In this document: one piece after another, positions 1 to 7,622 of the stretch
Layout: each line of letters opens with the position of its first letter
Position numbering within the stretch: the first letter of the stretch is position 1
NCBI GenBank assembly: GCA_944389585.1
Contig: CALXMW010000002.1
Location: forward strand, 220,982 to 284,981
Length of the DNA: 64,000 nucleotides
Direction: 5' to 3'
Origin: an uncultured Kiritimatiellota bacterium
Lineage (GTDB): Bacteria > Verrucomicrobiota > Kiritimatiellia > RFP12 > DVOR01
Translations under genes and position numbers: made by a program
The notes under the pieces: model-generated
Told to the model about the DNA's origin: nothing
Seen by the model: only the letters and a program-made list of their open reading frames with translations
The model's database searches: none

Positions 1-140
1 ATGAGGGCGCGCGCGTCGGCGGCGGGGGCGGAGCCGTCGACGGCGCGGATGGCGCGCACGAGGGCGCGGTCGGCGGAGGTGGCGAGGTCAAGCAGGCGCT
101 GCTTGAGCGATTCGATCTCGAAGTTGAAACGGTCTCTCAT
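1..140 (-). CDS. phoU: PhoU, phosphate transport regulator (N-terminal part, cut by window edge)
   Basis: Only the first 46 codons are visible, starting MRDRFNFEIESLKQRLL, which resembles the start of PhoU: a helical protein that restrains phosphate signalling through PstB and the PhoR kinase. The ATG at 140 follows an AGGA-like ribosome site. It is the last gene of pstS-pstC-pstA-pstB-phoU, the usual order. A TATAAT-like hexamer sits in the 48-bp gap before it and may add transcription. The assignment depends mainly on the short N-terminus and on position. Confidence 0.85.
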   Translation of the reverse strand, partial: MRDRFNFEIESLKQRLLDLATSADRALVRAIRAVDGSAPAADARAL

Positions 141-180
141 TTCCTGAAATCCTTGGCGGGGGGTGTCAAACGCGGTGGCT

Positions 181-186
181 ATTATA
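181..186 (-). promoter_or_regulatory. Possible -10 element in the pstB-phoU gap
   Basis: A perfect TATAAT lies just after the pstB stop codon, about 40 nt before the phoU start. No convincing -35 is seen. It may supply phoU independently of the pst promoter; this is a weak inference in an otherwise GC-rich gap. Confidence 0.35.
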
Positions 187-188
187 AC

Positions 189-965
189 TCAACCGAAGCG
201 TCCGGTGATGTATTCCTCGGTCTTCTTCTCCTTCGGGGCGGTGAAGAGCTGCTGGGTGGGGCCGACCTCGATGATGCGGCCTTTGTAGAAGAAGGCGGTG
301 CGGTCGCTGATGCGGGCGGCCTGCTGCATGTTGTGGGTGACGATGACGATGGTGAAGCGCTCGCGCAGGCGCAGGACGAGGTCCTCGATCTTGAGCGTGG
401 CCACCGGGTCGATGGCGCTGGTGGGCTCGTCCATCAGCAGCACGTCGGGCTCGGCGGCGATGGCGCGGGCGATGCAGAGGCGCTGCTGCTGGCCGCCGGA
501 GAGGGCGAGGCCGGACTTGCGGAGCTGGTCTTTGACCTCGTCCCACAGGCTGGCGCCCTGGAGGGCGGCCTCGACGCGCTCCTCGATCTCCTTGCGCGAG
601 AGCTTGAAGTGCAGGCGCAGGGGATAGGCCACGTTGTCGAAGACGCTCATGGGGAAGGGGGTGGGCTTCTGGAAGATCATGCCCACGCGGCGGCGGAGGG
701 CGAGGAGGTCGGTCTTCGGGTCGAGGATGTTCTGGCCGTCGAGGAGGACCTCGCCCTCGGCGCGCTGGCCGCGGTGGAGGGAGTAGATGCGGTTGTAGGT
801 GCGCAGGTGGGTGGATTTGCCGCAGCCCGAGGGGCCGATGACGGCGGTGATTTGGCGCTCGGGGATGTCCAGGTCGTTCTCGAAGAGGGCCTGGTGGCCG
901 CCCTCGTAGAAGAAGGAGAGCTTGCGGGCGCGGATTTTGGTTTTGGGTTCCTGTTGGGTGTCCAT
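189..965 (-). CDS. pstB: PstB, phosphate ABC transporter ATPase
   Basis: ATP-binding subunit of the PstSCAB high-affinity phosphate importer, 258 aa. Walker [10 protein letters not shown], the PstB-typical LRTYNRI segment after it, signature LSGGQQQR, Walker [14 protein letters not shown] and the switch histidine in VTHNMQQA are all visible. The frame stays open upstream, but the real start is the ATG at 965: it follows AGGAG with 7-nt spacing and gives the normal family length. The gap to pstA is 11 nt, consistent with one operon. Confidence 0.97.
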   Translation of the reverse strand: MDTQQEPKTKIRARKLSFFYEGGHQALFENDLDIPERQITAVIGPSGCGKSTHLRTYNRIYSLHRGQRAEGEVLLDGQNILDPKTDLLALRRRVGMIFQKPTPFPMSVFDNVAYPLRLHFKLSRKEIEERVEAALQGASLWDEVKDQLRKSGLALSGGQQQRLCIARAIAAEPDVLLMDEPTSAIDPVATLKIEDLVLRLRERFTIVIVTHNMQQAARISDRTAFFYKGRIIEVGPTQQLFTAPKEKKTEEYITGRFG

Positions 966-976
966 AAAGGGGCTCC

Positions 977-1897
977 TCAGTGCTTCTTGTCGCGGAAGGC
1001 GACGCGCGCGATGACGTTGATGGAAAGGACAAGGATGGCGATGACGAGCGAGGCGCCCCAGCCGGCGGTCTGCAGGTCCGCGAAGTTGGACATGCCGTAG
1101 TTGTTGATGAGGACGGGGATGCTCGCGGTGGGGCCGCTGAAGAAGGCGGTGGGCCACGTCTGGGCGAACTGCGCGGTGAAGAGCAGCGGGGCCGTCTCGC
1201 CCGAGACGCGGGCCACGGCCAGGAGCACGCCGGTGACCATGCCGTTGCGGGCGGCCTTGCAGATGATCTGCAGCGTCACGCGGCAGCGGGTGAGGCCCAG
1301 GGCCAGGCCGGATTCGCGCAGCGTGTCGGGCACCATCATGAGCATGTCCTCGGTGGTGCGCATGACCACGGGGAACATCAGGATGGCCAACGAGACCGAG
1401 CCTGCCAGGCCGGAGCTCGCCCCCATCGGCGCCACCAGGATCATGTAGACGAAGAGGCCGACCACGATCGAGGGCATGCCCATCATCACGTTCGCGCTGA
1501 AGCGCAGGGCGTCGGCCAGGCGCGACTGCTTGCCGAACTCCGCCAGCCAAATGCCCGCGCAGATGGCGGGGGGCACGGCGATGAGCGCGGCGAAGAGGGT
1601 GATGTAGAGCGTGCCGACGAGGGCGTTGCCGATGCCGCCCTTGAAGCCGTGCGGCGCGGTGGTGGCCGTCAGGAAGTCCCAGCTCAGCGCCTCGGAGCCG
1701 CGGATGAGGATGGTAGCCAGGATCCAGAGCATCACGCCGACGGCGAGGGCGAGGGCGGCCACGGAGAAGAGCTGGACCAGGTTGTCCTGCAGCTTGCGCC
1801 AGAAGAGCGTCTTGTAGGGCGGGCGGCCCAGGCTGGCCAGCGCGGGGCCGGTGGGCGCGGCGTGCCCGCCCGGGGTGGGTTTGGCGATGGGTTCCAT
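977..1897 (-). CDS. pstA: PstA, phosphate ABC transporter permease
   Basis: Inner-membrane permease subunit of the phosphate importer, 306 aa. About 35 cytoplasmic residues are followed by a first membrane span ([20 protein letters not shown]), then a binding-protein-dependent permease domain with the EAA-like loop [13 protein letters not shown] and a typical PstA ending. It starts one base after the pstC stop (TGA C ATG), so translation is probably coupled. PstA and PstC would form the heterodimeric channel. Confidence 0.96.
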   Translation of the reverse strand: MEPIAKPTPGGHAAPTGPALASLGRPPYKTLFWRKLQDNLVQLFSVAALALAVGVMLWILATILIRGSEALSWDFLTATTAPHGFKGGIGNALVGTLYITLFAALIAVPPAICAGIWLAEFGKQSRLADALRFSANVMMGMPSIVVGLFVYMILVAPMGASSGLAGSVSLAILMFPVVMRTTEDMLMMVPDTLRESGLALGLTRCRVTLQIICKAARNGMVTGVLLAVARVSGETAPLLFTAQFAQTWPTAFFSGPTASIPVLINNYGMSNFADLQTAGWGASLVIAILVLSINVIARVAFRDKKH

Positions 1898-1898
1898 G

Positions 1899-2786
1899 TC
1901 ATTTCTCCCCGCGTTTGGCGCTGGTCATGCGCAGGTAGTATTGCGCCAACACCTGGATGGCGAAGGCCATGACCAAAAGGATGAGGCCCAGGGCGAAGAG
2001 GGCGCTGCGCTGGATGCCGTCGGCCTCGGCGAAGTTGTTGGCCAGGGTGGCGGCGATGGTGGTGCAGCCGTCGAGGAAGCCCAGGGGCACCTTCATGATG
2101 TTGCCGGCCACGAAGAGCACGGCCATCGTCTCGCCCAGGGCGCGGCCCAGGCCGATGAAGATGCCGCCCAGCAGGCCGCGGATGCCGTAGCGCATGAGGA
2201 TGTCGCGGGCCGTCTCCCAGCGCGTGCAGCCGACGCCGAAGGCGGACTCGCGCAGCATGGGCGGGGTCATGCGGAAGACGTCGCGCATCACGGCGCAGAT
2301 GTACGGCAGGATCATGAGCGAAAGGATGAGGCCGGAGGTCAGCAGCCCCAGGCCGCCATACTCATTGTCCACCCCCAGGGCGATCCACAGCCTGTCCATC
2401 AGCGGCACAAGCACGAAGAGGCCCCACATGCCGTAGATGATCGAGGGGATGGCCGCCAGCAGGTCCACCGCCTGCCCCAACAGGCGCGAGAGCCACGGCG
2501 GGGCGTCCACGATGAAAAGGGCGGAGACAAAGGCCAGCGGCAACGCGATGGCCAGCGCGATGAGCGTGGTGAAAACGGTGCCGGCGATGGAGGGGAGCGC
2601 GCCGTAAAGGTCGCGCACGGGATCCCACTCGGTGGAGACGAAGAAGCCCAAGCCAAACTCGGACCACGCCTCGCCCGAGGCGAACGCCAGCTGGACAAAG
2701 AAGGCGACCATCAACAGCCCGCACAGCATCGCGCAAATCATACACAGCCAGCGGAAGACCGGGTCGCTCCAGGCGGAAGCTCTCAT
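1899..2786 (-). CDS. pstC: PstC, phosphate ABC transporter permease
   Basis: First permease subunit of the phosphate importer, 295 aa, with an N-terminal membrane span (FRWLCMICAMLCGLLMVAFF) and five more predicted spans. The EAA loop reads MLRESAFGVGCTRWETA. The periplasmic stretch with SEFGLGFFVSTEWDPV is typical of PstC. It follows pstS after a 73-bp gap that holds a GC hairpin, which could lower pstC expression relative to the binding protein, as is common in pst operons. Confidence 0.96.
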   Translation of the reverse strand: MRASAWSDPVFRWLCMICAMLCGLLMVAFFVQLAFASGEAWSEFGLGFFVSTEWDPVRDLYGALPSIAGTVFTTLIALAIALPLAFVSALFIVDAPPWLSRLLGQAVDLLAAIPSIIYGMWGLFVLVPLMDRLWIALGVDNEYGGLGLLTSGLILSLMILPYICAVMRDVFRMTPPMLRESAFGVGCTRWETARDILMRYGIRGLLGGIFIGLGRALGETMAVLFVAGNIMKVPLGFLDGCTTIAATLANNFAEADGIQRSALFALGLILLVMAFAIQVLAQYYLRMTSAKRGEK

Positions 2787-2828
2787 AGGACTGTCTTTAG
2801 GGGGTTGGGGGGCGATGGGGGAAGGGAC

Positions 2829-2850
2829 GGGGGCGAGGGCCCCCGCCCCC
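2829..2850 (-). terminator. GC hairpin between pstS and pstC (partial terminator or mRNA stabiliser)
   Basis: A 7-bp perfect stem GGGGGCG/CGCCCCC with an 8-nt loop lies between pstS and pstC. No T-run follows on the minus strand, so attenuation or mRNA processing is more likely than full termination. Confidence 0.5.
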
Positions 2851-2859
2851 AGGGGCGCG

Positions 2860-3807
2860 TCACTTGACGAACTCGTCCTTCAGCGTGCCCAGGAAGAAGC
2901 GGTTGTGCTTGGCGTCTTCCATCGTGAGCGGGGTGTAGTGGAGCTCGGTGGCCTTGGAGGCGCCGTCGGGCGAGAAGCACCACGCCACGTAGGCCTGCAG
3001 GGCGGCCTTCTTGTCGGCGGGGATGTCGTCGCGCACCAGCAGGTAGGTGGTGCCCACCAGCGGCCAGCGCTTGGCGTCGGGGTTCTGCCAGGATTTGTCG
3101 GCGGCCTGCAGCTGCACGGTCGTCAGCTTGGTCTCGATGGCGTAGGTGTATTCGGTGTAGCCGATGGAGCCGGAGGTCTGCTGCACGGTGTTGCAGACGC
3201 CGGGGTTCTTCTGGCCGCCGATGCCCGTGGGCCACTTCACGCTCTTGCCCGCGCCGATCTTCGTCGCCCAATCCGGGGATTTGTCGGTGAGGTACTCGGT
3301 GAAGATGTTGGTCGTGCCCGAGCTGTCGGAGCGGTAGACCACGGTAATCTTCTGGTCGGGCAGGGCGAGGCCGGGGTTGAGCGCCGCGATCTTGGCGTCG
3401 TTCCACTTGGCGATCTGGCCCATGAAGATCTTGGCCAGCACGTCGTCGGTCAGCTTCAGCTGGCCGGGGCCGATGCCCGCCACGTTGATGATGGGCGTAA
3501 CCGCGCCGGTGACCATGGGGAACTGGGTGAGCTTGGACTCGGCGATCTCCTCGCGGGAGAGGGGCGCGTCCGTGCCGGCGAAGTCGACGGTGCCTTCCTT
3601 GATCTGGTTGATGCCGGCGCCCGAGCCGATGGACTGGTAGTTCACCGTCGCCTTGCCGGTCTGGCTGTAGATGTACGTCCACGCCTGGTAGACGGGGTCA
3701 GGGAAGGACGCGCCGGCGCCGTTGAGGGTGACCTTGCTGGCGCGCTCGCCGCAGCCGGCCACGAGGAGGGCCGCCGCGGCCGCGCAGGAAAGGATGCTCA
3801 TCTTCAT
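2860..3807 (-). CDS. pstS: PstS, periplasmic phosphate-binding lipoprotein
   Basis: Phosphate-binding component of the importer, 315 aa. The chosen ATG at 3807 (MKMSILSCAAAA) follows AGGAG with 8-nt spacing. It gives a clean lipoprotein signal peptide with lipobox LVAGC, so the mature protein is probably lipid-anchored. PstS hallmarks are GAGASFPDPVYQAW, the phosphate-binding GSGAGI and DFAGTDAPL segments, and YRSDSSGTTNIFTEYL. It is the first gene of the pst operon. An extended -10 and 11-bp-phased repeats lie upstream. Confidence 0.97.
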   Translation of the reverse strand: MKMSILSCAAAAALLVAGCGERASKVTLNGAGASFPDPVYQAWTYIYSQTGKATVNYQSIGSGAGINQIKEGTVDFAGTDAPLSREEIAESKLTQFPMVTGAVTPIINVAGIGPGQLKLTDDVLAKIFMGQIAKWNDAKIAALNPGLALPDQKITVVYRSDSSGTTNIFTEYLTDKSPDWATKIGAGKSVKWPTGIGGQKNPGVCNTVQQTSGSIGYTEYTYAIETKLTTVQLQAADKSWQNPDAKRWPLVGTTYLLVRDDIPADKKAALQAYVAWCFSPDGASKATELHYTPLTMEDAKHNRFFLGTLKDEFVK

Positions 3808-3843
3808 TGTCGTTTCTCCTGTTTCTCTGAAAAGAACGCCCAC

Positions 3844-3897
3844 AGTATGGCACGGCCGCGTGCGGGCGGTGTTTGCGTTGCGTTAGCTTTCGGTTAA
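3844..3897 (-). promoter_or_regulatory. pstS promoter with candidate Pho box
   Basis: The -10 is CATACT (3844-3849) preceded by TGC, an extended -10. Upstream, three pentamers TTAAC (3893-3897), CTAAC (3882-3886) and CAAAC (3871-3875) sit exactly 11 bp apart, like the direct repeats bound by PhoB/PhoP-type regulators. The same register recurs before the porin gene at 5325. The regulator itself is not in the window. Confidence 0.6.
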
Positions 3898-3899
3898 GG

Positions 3900-3928
3900 C
3901 CCCCGGCGGGCGCGGGCCCGGCCGGGGG
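3900..3928 (-). terminator. Hairpin downstream of the porin gene
   Basis: An 8-bp stem CCCCCGGC/GCCGGGGG with a 13-nt loop follows the porin stop codon. There is no T-run. It lies immediately upstream of the pstS Pho-box candidate and probably separates the two units. Confidence 0.5.
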
Positions 3929-3936
3929 GAGGGCGA

Positions 3937-5325
3937 TCAGAACTTGTACGTCAGCTCCATGCGGCCGAACCAGGCGTCGCCGTCCTCGCCGTCGGCGAAG
4001 TAGTCGCCCTTGGAGAGGTATTCGCCCTGGAAGGCCATGCCGACGCCCTTGAGGCAGTCGTAGCTGACCATCTTGCCGATGTCGAGGGAGTATTTCACCT
4101 GCGCGTAGTAGCCGCGGAAGGTGCCGTAGTCCTCGGTGGCGCTCATGCGCTCGGCGGTGGGCGCGAACATGGGGCCGGTCTGGATGGAGAGCTTCTGGTT
4201 CTTGGCGGGGACCAGGTCCACCTTCACGTGCGGGTAGAGGAAGTTGTTGTAGGCGTACTTCGGGAACATGGGGGCGACGGTCTCGCCCACGCCCGTCTCG
4301 CGGTTGAAGACCGGGTGCCAGGCGTTGTCGCCGGCCCAGCCCTCCTCGTCGCCGCTCATGTATTGGACGGCGGCGGTGAACTTCGGCGAGAGGGCCCAGT
4401 CCTTGCGCGCGTAGGTCAGCCCGCCGTAGGCCATCATGGCCAGGTGGCTGTCGTCGCCCACCTGCATGGCCAGCTCGGCCTCGCCGCTCAGGTGCTTGGT
4501 GAACTGGGGCAGCAGGCGCACGCCGAAGGTGTGGGTGGTGAAGCTGTCGTCGTCGCCGCCGGTCACCGCGTTGCGGTCGTCCAGGAAGTCGCCGTAATCG
4601 TAGTCGTGGTCGGCGTCCTCGACCTTGAAGACGTAGTAGGCGTCCCAGCCGAGGGCCTTGTTGGAGCGGTCCTGGTAGTAGAGGCCCGCGCCGTACTCGT
4701 TCTGGCCGTAGCCGGAGGTCTCGTAGTCGTAGCCCTTCTTGTGCTTGCTCTTGGCGTCGTGCGTGTGGCCGAGCGTCGGCAGCCAGTCGTCCGCCGGCGC
4801 GTAGATGGCGAAGGCGTCGAGCGTGCGGTCCTCGTCGAAGTTGAAGGTCAGGCGCGCCGCGTCGAAGTAGGTCGAGCGCGAGCCGTCGCCGCCGGTGCCG
4901 TCGCTGATGACGCGCTTGTTGCCGAAGGCCATGTCCTGGCGGCCCACCTTCACGTCGATGAAGCCCAGCAGGTCGGAATACTTCAGGTAGAGGTTGTCGA
5001 CGTAGACGACGTCGGGGAAGCGCTGCTTGCCCTTGTCGCTCTCGCGCGAGTTGTAGTAGCGGAACTCATCGGCCACGCGGGCGAAGAGCTCCAGCTTGCC
5101 GGCCGTCATCTTGCCCCAGAGGCGGGTGCGGACGCGGGCGTAGTCGGTGTGGCCCTTCTCGCCGTGGCCGTCGTCGGGCAGATTGTTCGTGAAGTCGTAG
5201 CGCAGGCGCACGTCCCCGCCGAAATCGGCCTTCACGGCCTTCTCTTGCTCCAGCTTCGCCTCCTCGGCCGCCACCGCGGGCAGGCCGAGCATCAGCGCCA
5301 AAGCCAAAGTCATGCAACGTTTCAT
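3937..5325 (-). CDS. Outer-membrane porin, alginate-export/OprP-like beta-barrel
   Basis: A 462-aa outer-membrane barrel protein. It has a signal peptide (MKRCMTLALALMLGLPAVAA, cleavage probably after AVAA), alternating amphipathic strands rich in Tyr, Asp and Gly (for example GGDVRLRYDF, KVGRQDMAFGNKRV), and a C-terminal aromatic ending LTYKF typical of Bam substrates. The overall look matches the alginate-export/phosphate-selective porin superfamily. The start at 5325 follows GGGAG at 8 nt. The promoter shares an 11-bp repeat register with pstS, so I infer a phosphate-starvation porin; substrate specificity cannot be read from sequence. Confidence 0.85.
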   Translation of the reverse strand: MKRCMTLALALMLGLPAVAAEEAKLEQEKAVKADFGGDVRLRYDFTNNLPDDGHGEKGHTDYARVRTRLWGKMTAGKLELFARVADEFRYYNSRESDKGKQRFPDVVYVDNLYLKYSDLLGFIDVKVGRQDMAFGNKRVISDGTGGDGSRSTYFDAARLTFNFDEDRTLDAFAIYAPADDWLPTLGHTHDAKSKHKKGYDYETSGYGQNEYGAGLYYQDRSNKALGWDAYYVFKVEDADHDYDYGDFLDDRNAVTGGDDDSFTTHTFGVRLLPQFTKHLSGEAELAMQVGDDSHLAMMAYGGLTYARKDWALSPKFTAAVQYMSGDEEGWAGDNAWHPVFNRETGVGETVAPMFPKYAYNNFLYPHVKVDLVPAKNQKLSIQTGPMFAPTAERMSATEDYGTFRGYYAQVKYSLDIGKMVSYDCLKGVGMAFQGEYLSKGDYFADGEDGDAWFGRMELTYKF

Positions 5326-5366
5326 TCTCTCGTGTCTCCCATTTGGGGGTTCTTGAAACGCCGCAC

Positions 5367-5420
5367 ACTATCGCACAGCCATGTTAGCGCCCCATCGCGC
5401 CGCCGTTAGAAAAACGTTTC
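5367..5420 (-). promoter_or_regulatory. Porin promoter with candidate Pho box
   Basis: The -10 is GATAGT (5367-5372) preceded by TGC. Pentamers CTAAC (5383-5387), CTAAC (5405-5409) and GAAAC (5416-5420) lie at 11-bp multiples; the intermediate unit (5394-5398) is degenerate. Offsets from the -10 are 10, 32 and 43 nt. In pstS they are 21, 32 and 43, the same helical register. Confidence 0.6.
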
Positions 5421-5485
5421 CCCCGCCCCGCCGCGCAGGGGCCGGGCAGGGGGGCCGAAGGGAGGGGCGCGGAGGCCGCGCGCGC

Positions 5486-7168
5486 CTATTTGGCGTCCTC
5501 GGTGACGCGGAAGAGCTCCTCGACGCTGGTGAAGCCCTCGAAGACCTTCCGCCAGCCGTCCTGCCGGAGCGTGGCCATGCCCTCCTCCATGGCGGCCTTG
5601 CGGATGTCGGCGGTGGAGCGCCGCCCGATGATGAGCGAGCCGATGCGCTCGGAGACGCCCAGCAACTCAAAGATGGCCCCGCGCCCCTTGTAGCCGGTGT
5701 GGGCGCAGGCGTCGCAGCCCTCCGGCGCGAAGGCGAAGTCCTGCGGCGGCGGCTGGGGCTGATCCCACCACCCCGCCTTGAGGGGGATGCGCCGGCGGCA
5801 CTTGGGGCAGAGGCGGCGGGCGAGGCGCTGGGCCAGCACGCCGGCCACGGCCGAGGCCACGAGGAAGGGCTCGGCGCCCATGTCGATGAGGCGGGCGAAG
5901 GCGCCGGCGGCGTCGTTGGTGTGGAGGGTGGAGAAGACGAGGTGGCCGGTGAGGGAGGCGTTGATGGCGATCTCGGCCGTCTCGCCGTCGCGGATCTCGC
6001 CGACCATGATGATGTCGGGATCCTGGCGGAGGAAGGCGCGCAGGGCGCGGGCGAAGGTCAGCCCGATGTCCGCGCGCACCAGCACCTGGTTGATGCCCTT
6101 CATCTCGTACTCGATCGGGTCCTCGGCCGTCATGATGCGGACGTTGACCTTGTTGATCTCGTGCAGGAAGGCGTAGAGGCTGGTGGATTTGCCGCTGCCC
6201 GTGGGCCCGGTGACCAGGATGATGCCGTTGGGGCGCGTGATGAGCTTGCTGGTGAGGGCGAAGTCGCGCTCGCTCATGCCCAGATCCTTGAGCTGCACGA
6301 AGTTCCCCGCCTTCTGCAGCAGACGCAGGGAGACGCTCTCGCCGTAGGCCGTCGGGCAGGTGGAGACGCGGATGTCGATGTCCTCGCCGTTGAGGCGGAT
6401 GCCGATACGCCCGTCCATCGGCAGGCGCTTCTCGGCGATGTCCAGGTTCGCCATCACCTTGAGGCGCGAGATGATGGCGGCCTTGAGGCGGTTGATCTGC
6501 GGCGGCACGTCCACCTTGTGCAGCATCCCGTCGATGCGGTAACGGATGCGCAGCTCATCCTCCATCGGCTCGACGTGGATGTCGGTGGCGCCCTGGCGGT
6601 CGGCCTCGGCGATGATCTGGTTCACGAAGCGCACGATGGAGGCCTCTTGCCCCATCTCGTTGACGTCGATCTTCGAGATGTTGGCCTCCGTGTCGGAGAC
6701 CTCGTAGCGGCCATCCTCGATCATCTTCTCGATGGCCTCGGCGCCGACGCCGTAATACTTCTTGATGGCCTTGTCGATCTCCTCGGCCGGCGCCAGGCGG
6801 ATGCGCACGGGCTTGCCGCAGGCCAGGCGCAGGCCGTCGGCCGCCGCCGTGTCCAGCGGGTCGTTCAGCGCCGCGACGAGGGCGCCCTCCTCGACGGCCA
6901 AAGGCAGGGCGTTGTACTGATAGACCGCCCGCGCCGGCAGCAGCCGTAGCGCCTCGTCCGTCGGGCGCGTCTGGGAAAGGTCGACGTACTCCAGCCCCAA
7001 CGCCGGCGCCAGGCGCGCCAGGAAATCGGCCTCCTTGGCCATCTCCAGGCGCGCGACGGCCGCCGCGAGCCCCTCGGAAAGGTCCGCGCCGAGCAAAATC
7101 TCCACCTGGGCCTCGCTGAGCCCGGCCTGCCTCAAGATCTTGGCGAGAAAAGTCTGTTGCGCGTTCAT
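5486..7168 (-). CDS. GspE/PilB-family secretion or pilus assembly ATPase
   Basis: A 560-aa cytoplasmic hexameric ATPase of type II secretion/type IV pilus systems. The N-terminal GspE-N/MshEN domain covers residues ~1-150. The core has Walker A GPTGSGKST (321-329), an Asp box (RIMTAEDPIEYE), Walker B DIIMVGEIRDGE (385-396) and a His box (STLHTNDA). A tetracysteine zinc site is formed by C454/C457 and C485/C488. No other secretion or pilus gene is nearby, so GspE versus PilB is undecided. The start codon lies 1 bp from the end of an inserted element, and no Shine-Dalgarno is visible; CCTCC is found there instead. Confidence 0.93.
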   Translation of the reverse strand: MNAQQTFLAKILRQAGLSEAQVEILLGADLSEGLAAAVARLEMAKEADFLARLAPALGLEYVDLSQTRPTDEALRLLPARAVYQYNALPLAVEEGALVAALNDPLDTAAADGLRLACGKPVRIRLAPAEEIDKAIKKYYGVGAEAIEKMIEDGRYEVSDTEANISKIDVNEMGQEASIVRFVNQIIAEADRQGATDIHVEPMEDELRIRYRIDGMLHKVDVPPQINRLKAAIISRLKVMANLDIAEKRLPMDGRIGIRLNGEDIDIRVSTCPTAYGESVSLRLLQKAGNFVQLKDLGMSERDFALTSKLITRPNGIILVTGPTGSGKSTSLYAFLHEINKVNVRIMTAEDPIEYEMKGINQVLVRADIGLTFARALRAFLRQDPDIIMVGEIRDGETAEIAINASLTGHLVFSTLHTNDAAGAFARLIDMGAEPFLVASAVAGVLAQRLARRLCPKCRRRIPLKAGWWDQPQPPPQDFAFAPEGCDACAHTGYKGRGAIFELLGVSERIGSLIIGRRSTADIRKAAMEEGMATLRQDGWRKVFEGFTSVEELFRVTEDAK

Positions 7169-7169
7169 A

Positions 7170-7214
7170 TCAGATCACGGAGGTTCACGGAGGATGACAC
7201 TGAGGGGCACGAAG
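7170..7214 (+). repeat. Left inverted repeat of the GxxExxY element
   Basis: 45 bp, starting TCAGATCACGGAG. Pairs with the inverted copy at 7643-7687. Confidence 0.75.
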
Positions 7215-7217
7215 CCA

Positions 7218-7622
7218 TTAAAGCACAAATCGCCTGTAGCCGTCTTTGAGAAGCTCGACGCCGAAGTTGACGAGGACGCCGTAATGCAGCCCGGAAAGGC
7301 GCAGATACGTCAGCAACTGCTGGTTCCAAATCCCAAGCATCTCCGGGTGGGCCTTCAGCTCGACGATGACCAGGCCGTCCACCACCAAGTCCGCCCGAAA
7401 GGCGAGGTCGACGGCGACGCCCTCCTCCTCCACCTTGATGGGCACCTCCATGCGCGCGTCCACCCCTTGCCGTTTCAGGCGCGCGCACAGCATCTCCCGG
7501 TAAAACCGCTCCAACAGGAAGGGGCCATACTTGCGGTGGATGGCAATGGACTCGTTGAGGATGAGGCCGGTGATCCGGGAGGCCTCGTCCTGCGTCGCCT
7601 GCGGCAGCTCGTCGGCCCTCAC
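7218..7622 (-). CDS. GxxExxY family protein
   Basis: A 134-aa protein of the GxxExxY family, a widespread group proposed to have a PD-(D/E)XK-like fold; its biological role is not established. Family features seen are the N-terminal ITGLILNESIAIHRKYGP, the core LLERFYREML, AFRADLVVDGLVIVELKAH with its acidic and lysine residues, and the end YLRLSGLHYGVLVNFGVELLKDGYRRFV. The first glycine of the name-giving motif is Phe here (FLLERFY). It starts with GTG at 7622 in a GTGA overlap with the glycosyltransferase stop, and lies within inverted repeats. Confidence 0.9.
   Translation of the reverse strand: MRADELPQATQDEASRITGLILNESIAIHRKYGPFLLERFYREMLCARLKRQGVDARMEVPIKVEEEGVAVDLAFRADLVVDGLVIVELKAHPEMLGIWNQQLLTYLRLSGLHYGVLVNFGVELLKDGYRRFVL

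Noticed and set aside
189..1550. A longer PstB with an extra ~195 N-terminal residues
   Set aside because: The extension runs out of frame through pstA; a good ribosome site and the normal family start are at 965.
5486..7168. A type II secretion or type IV pilus gene cluster
   Set aside because: Only the ATPase is present; no GspF/PilC, pilin or prepilin peptidase gene is adjacent.
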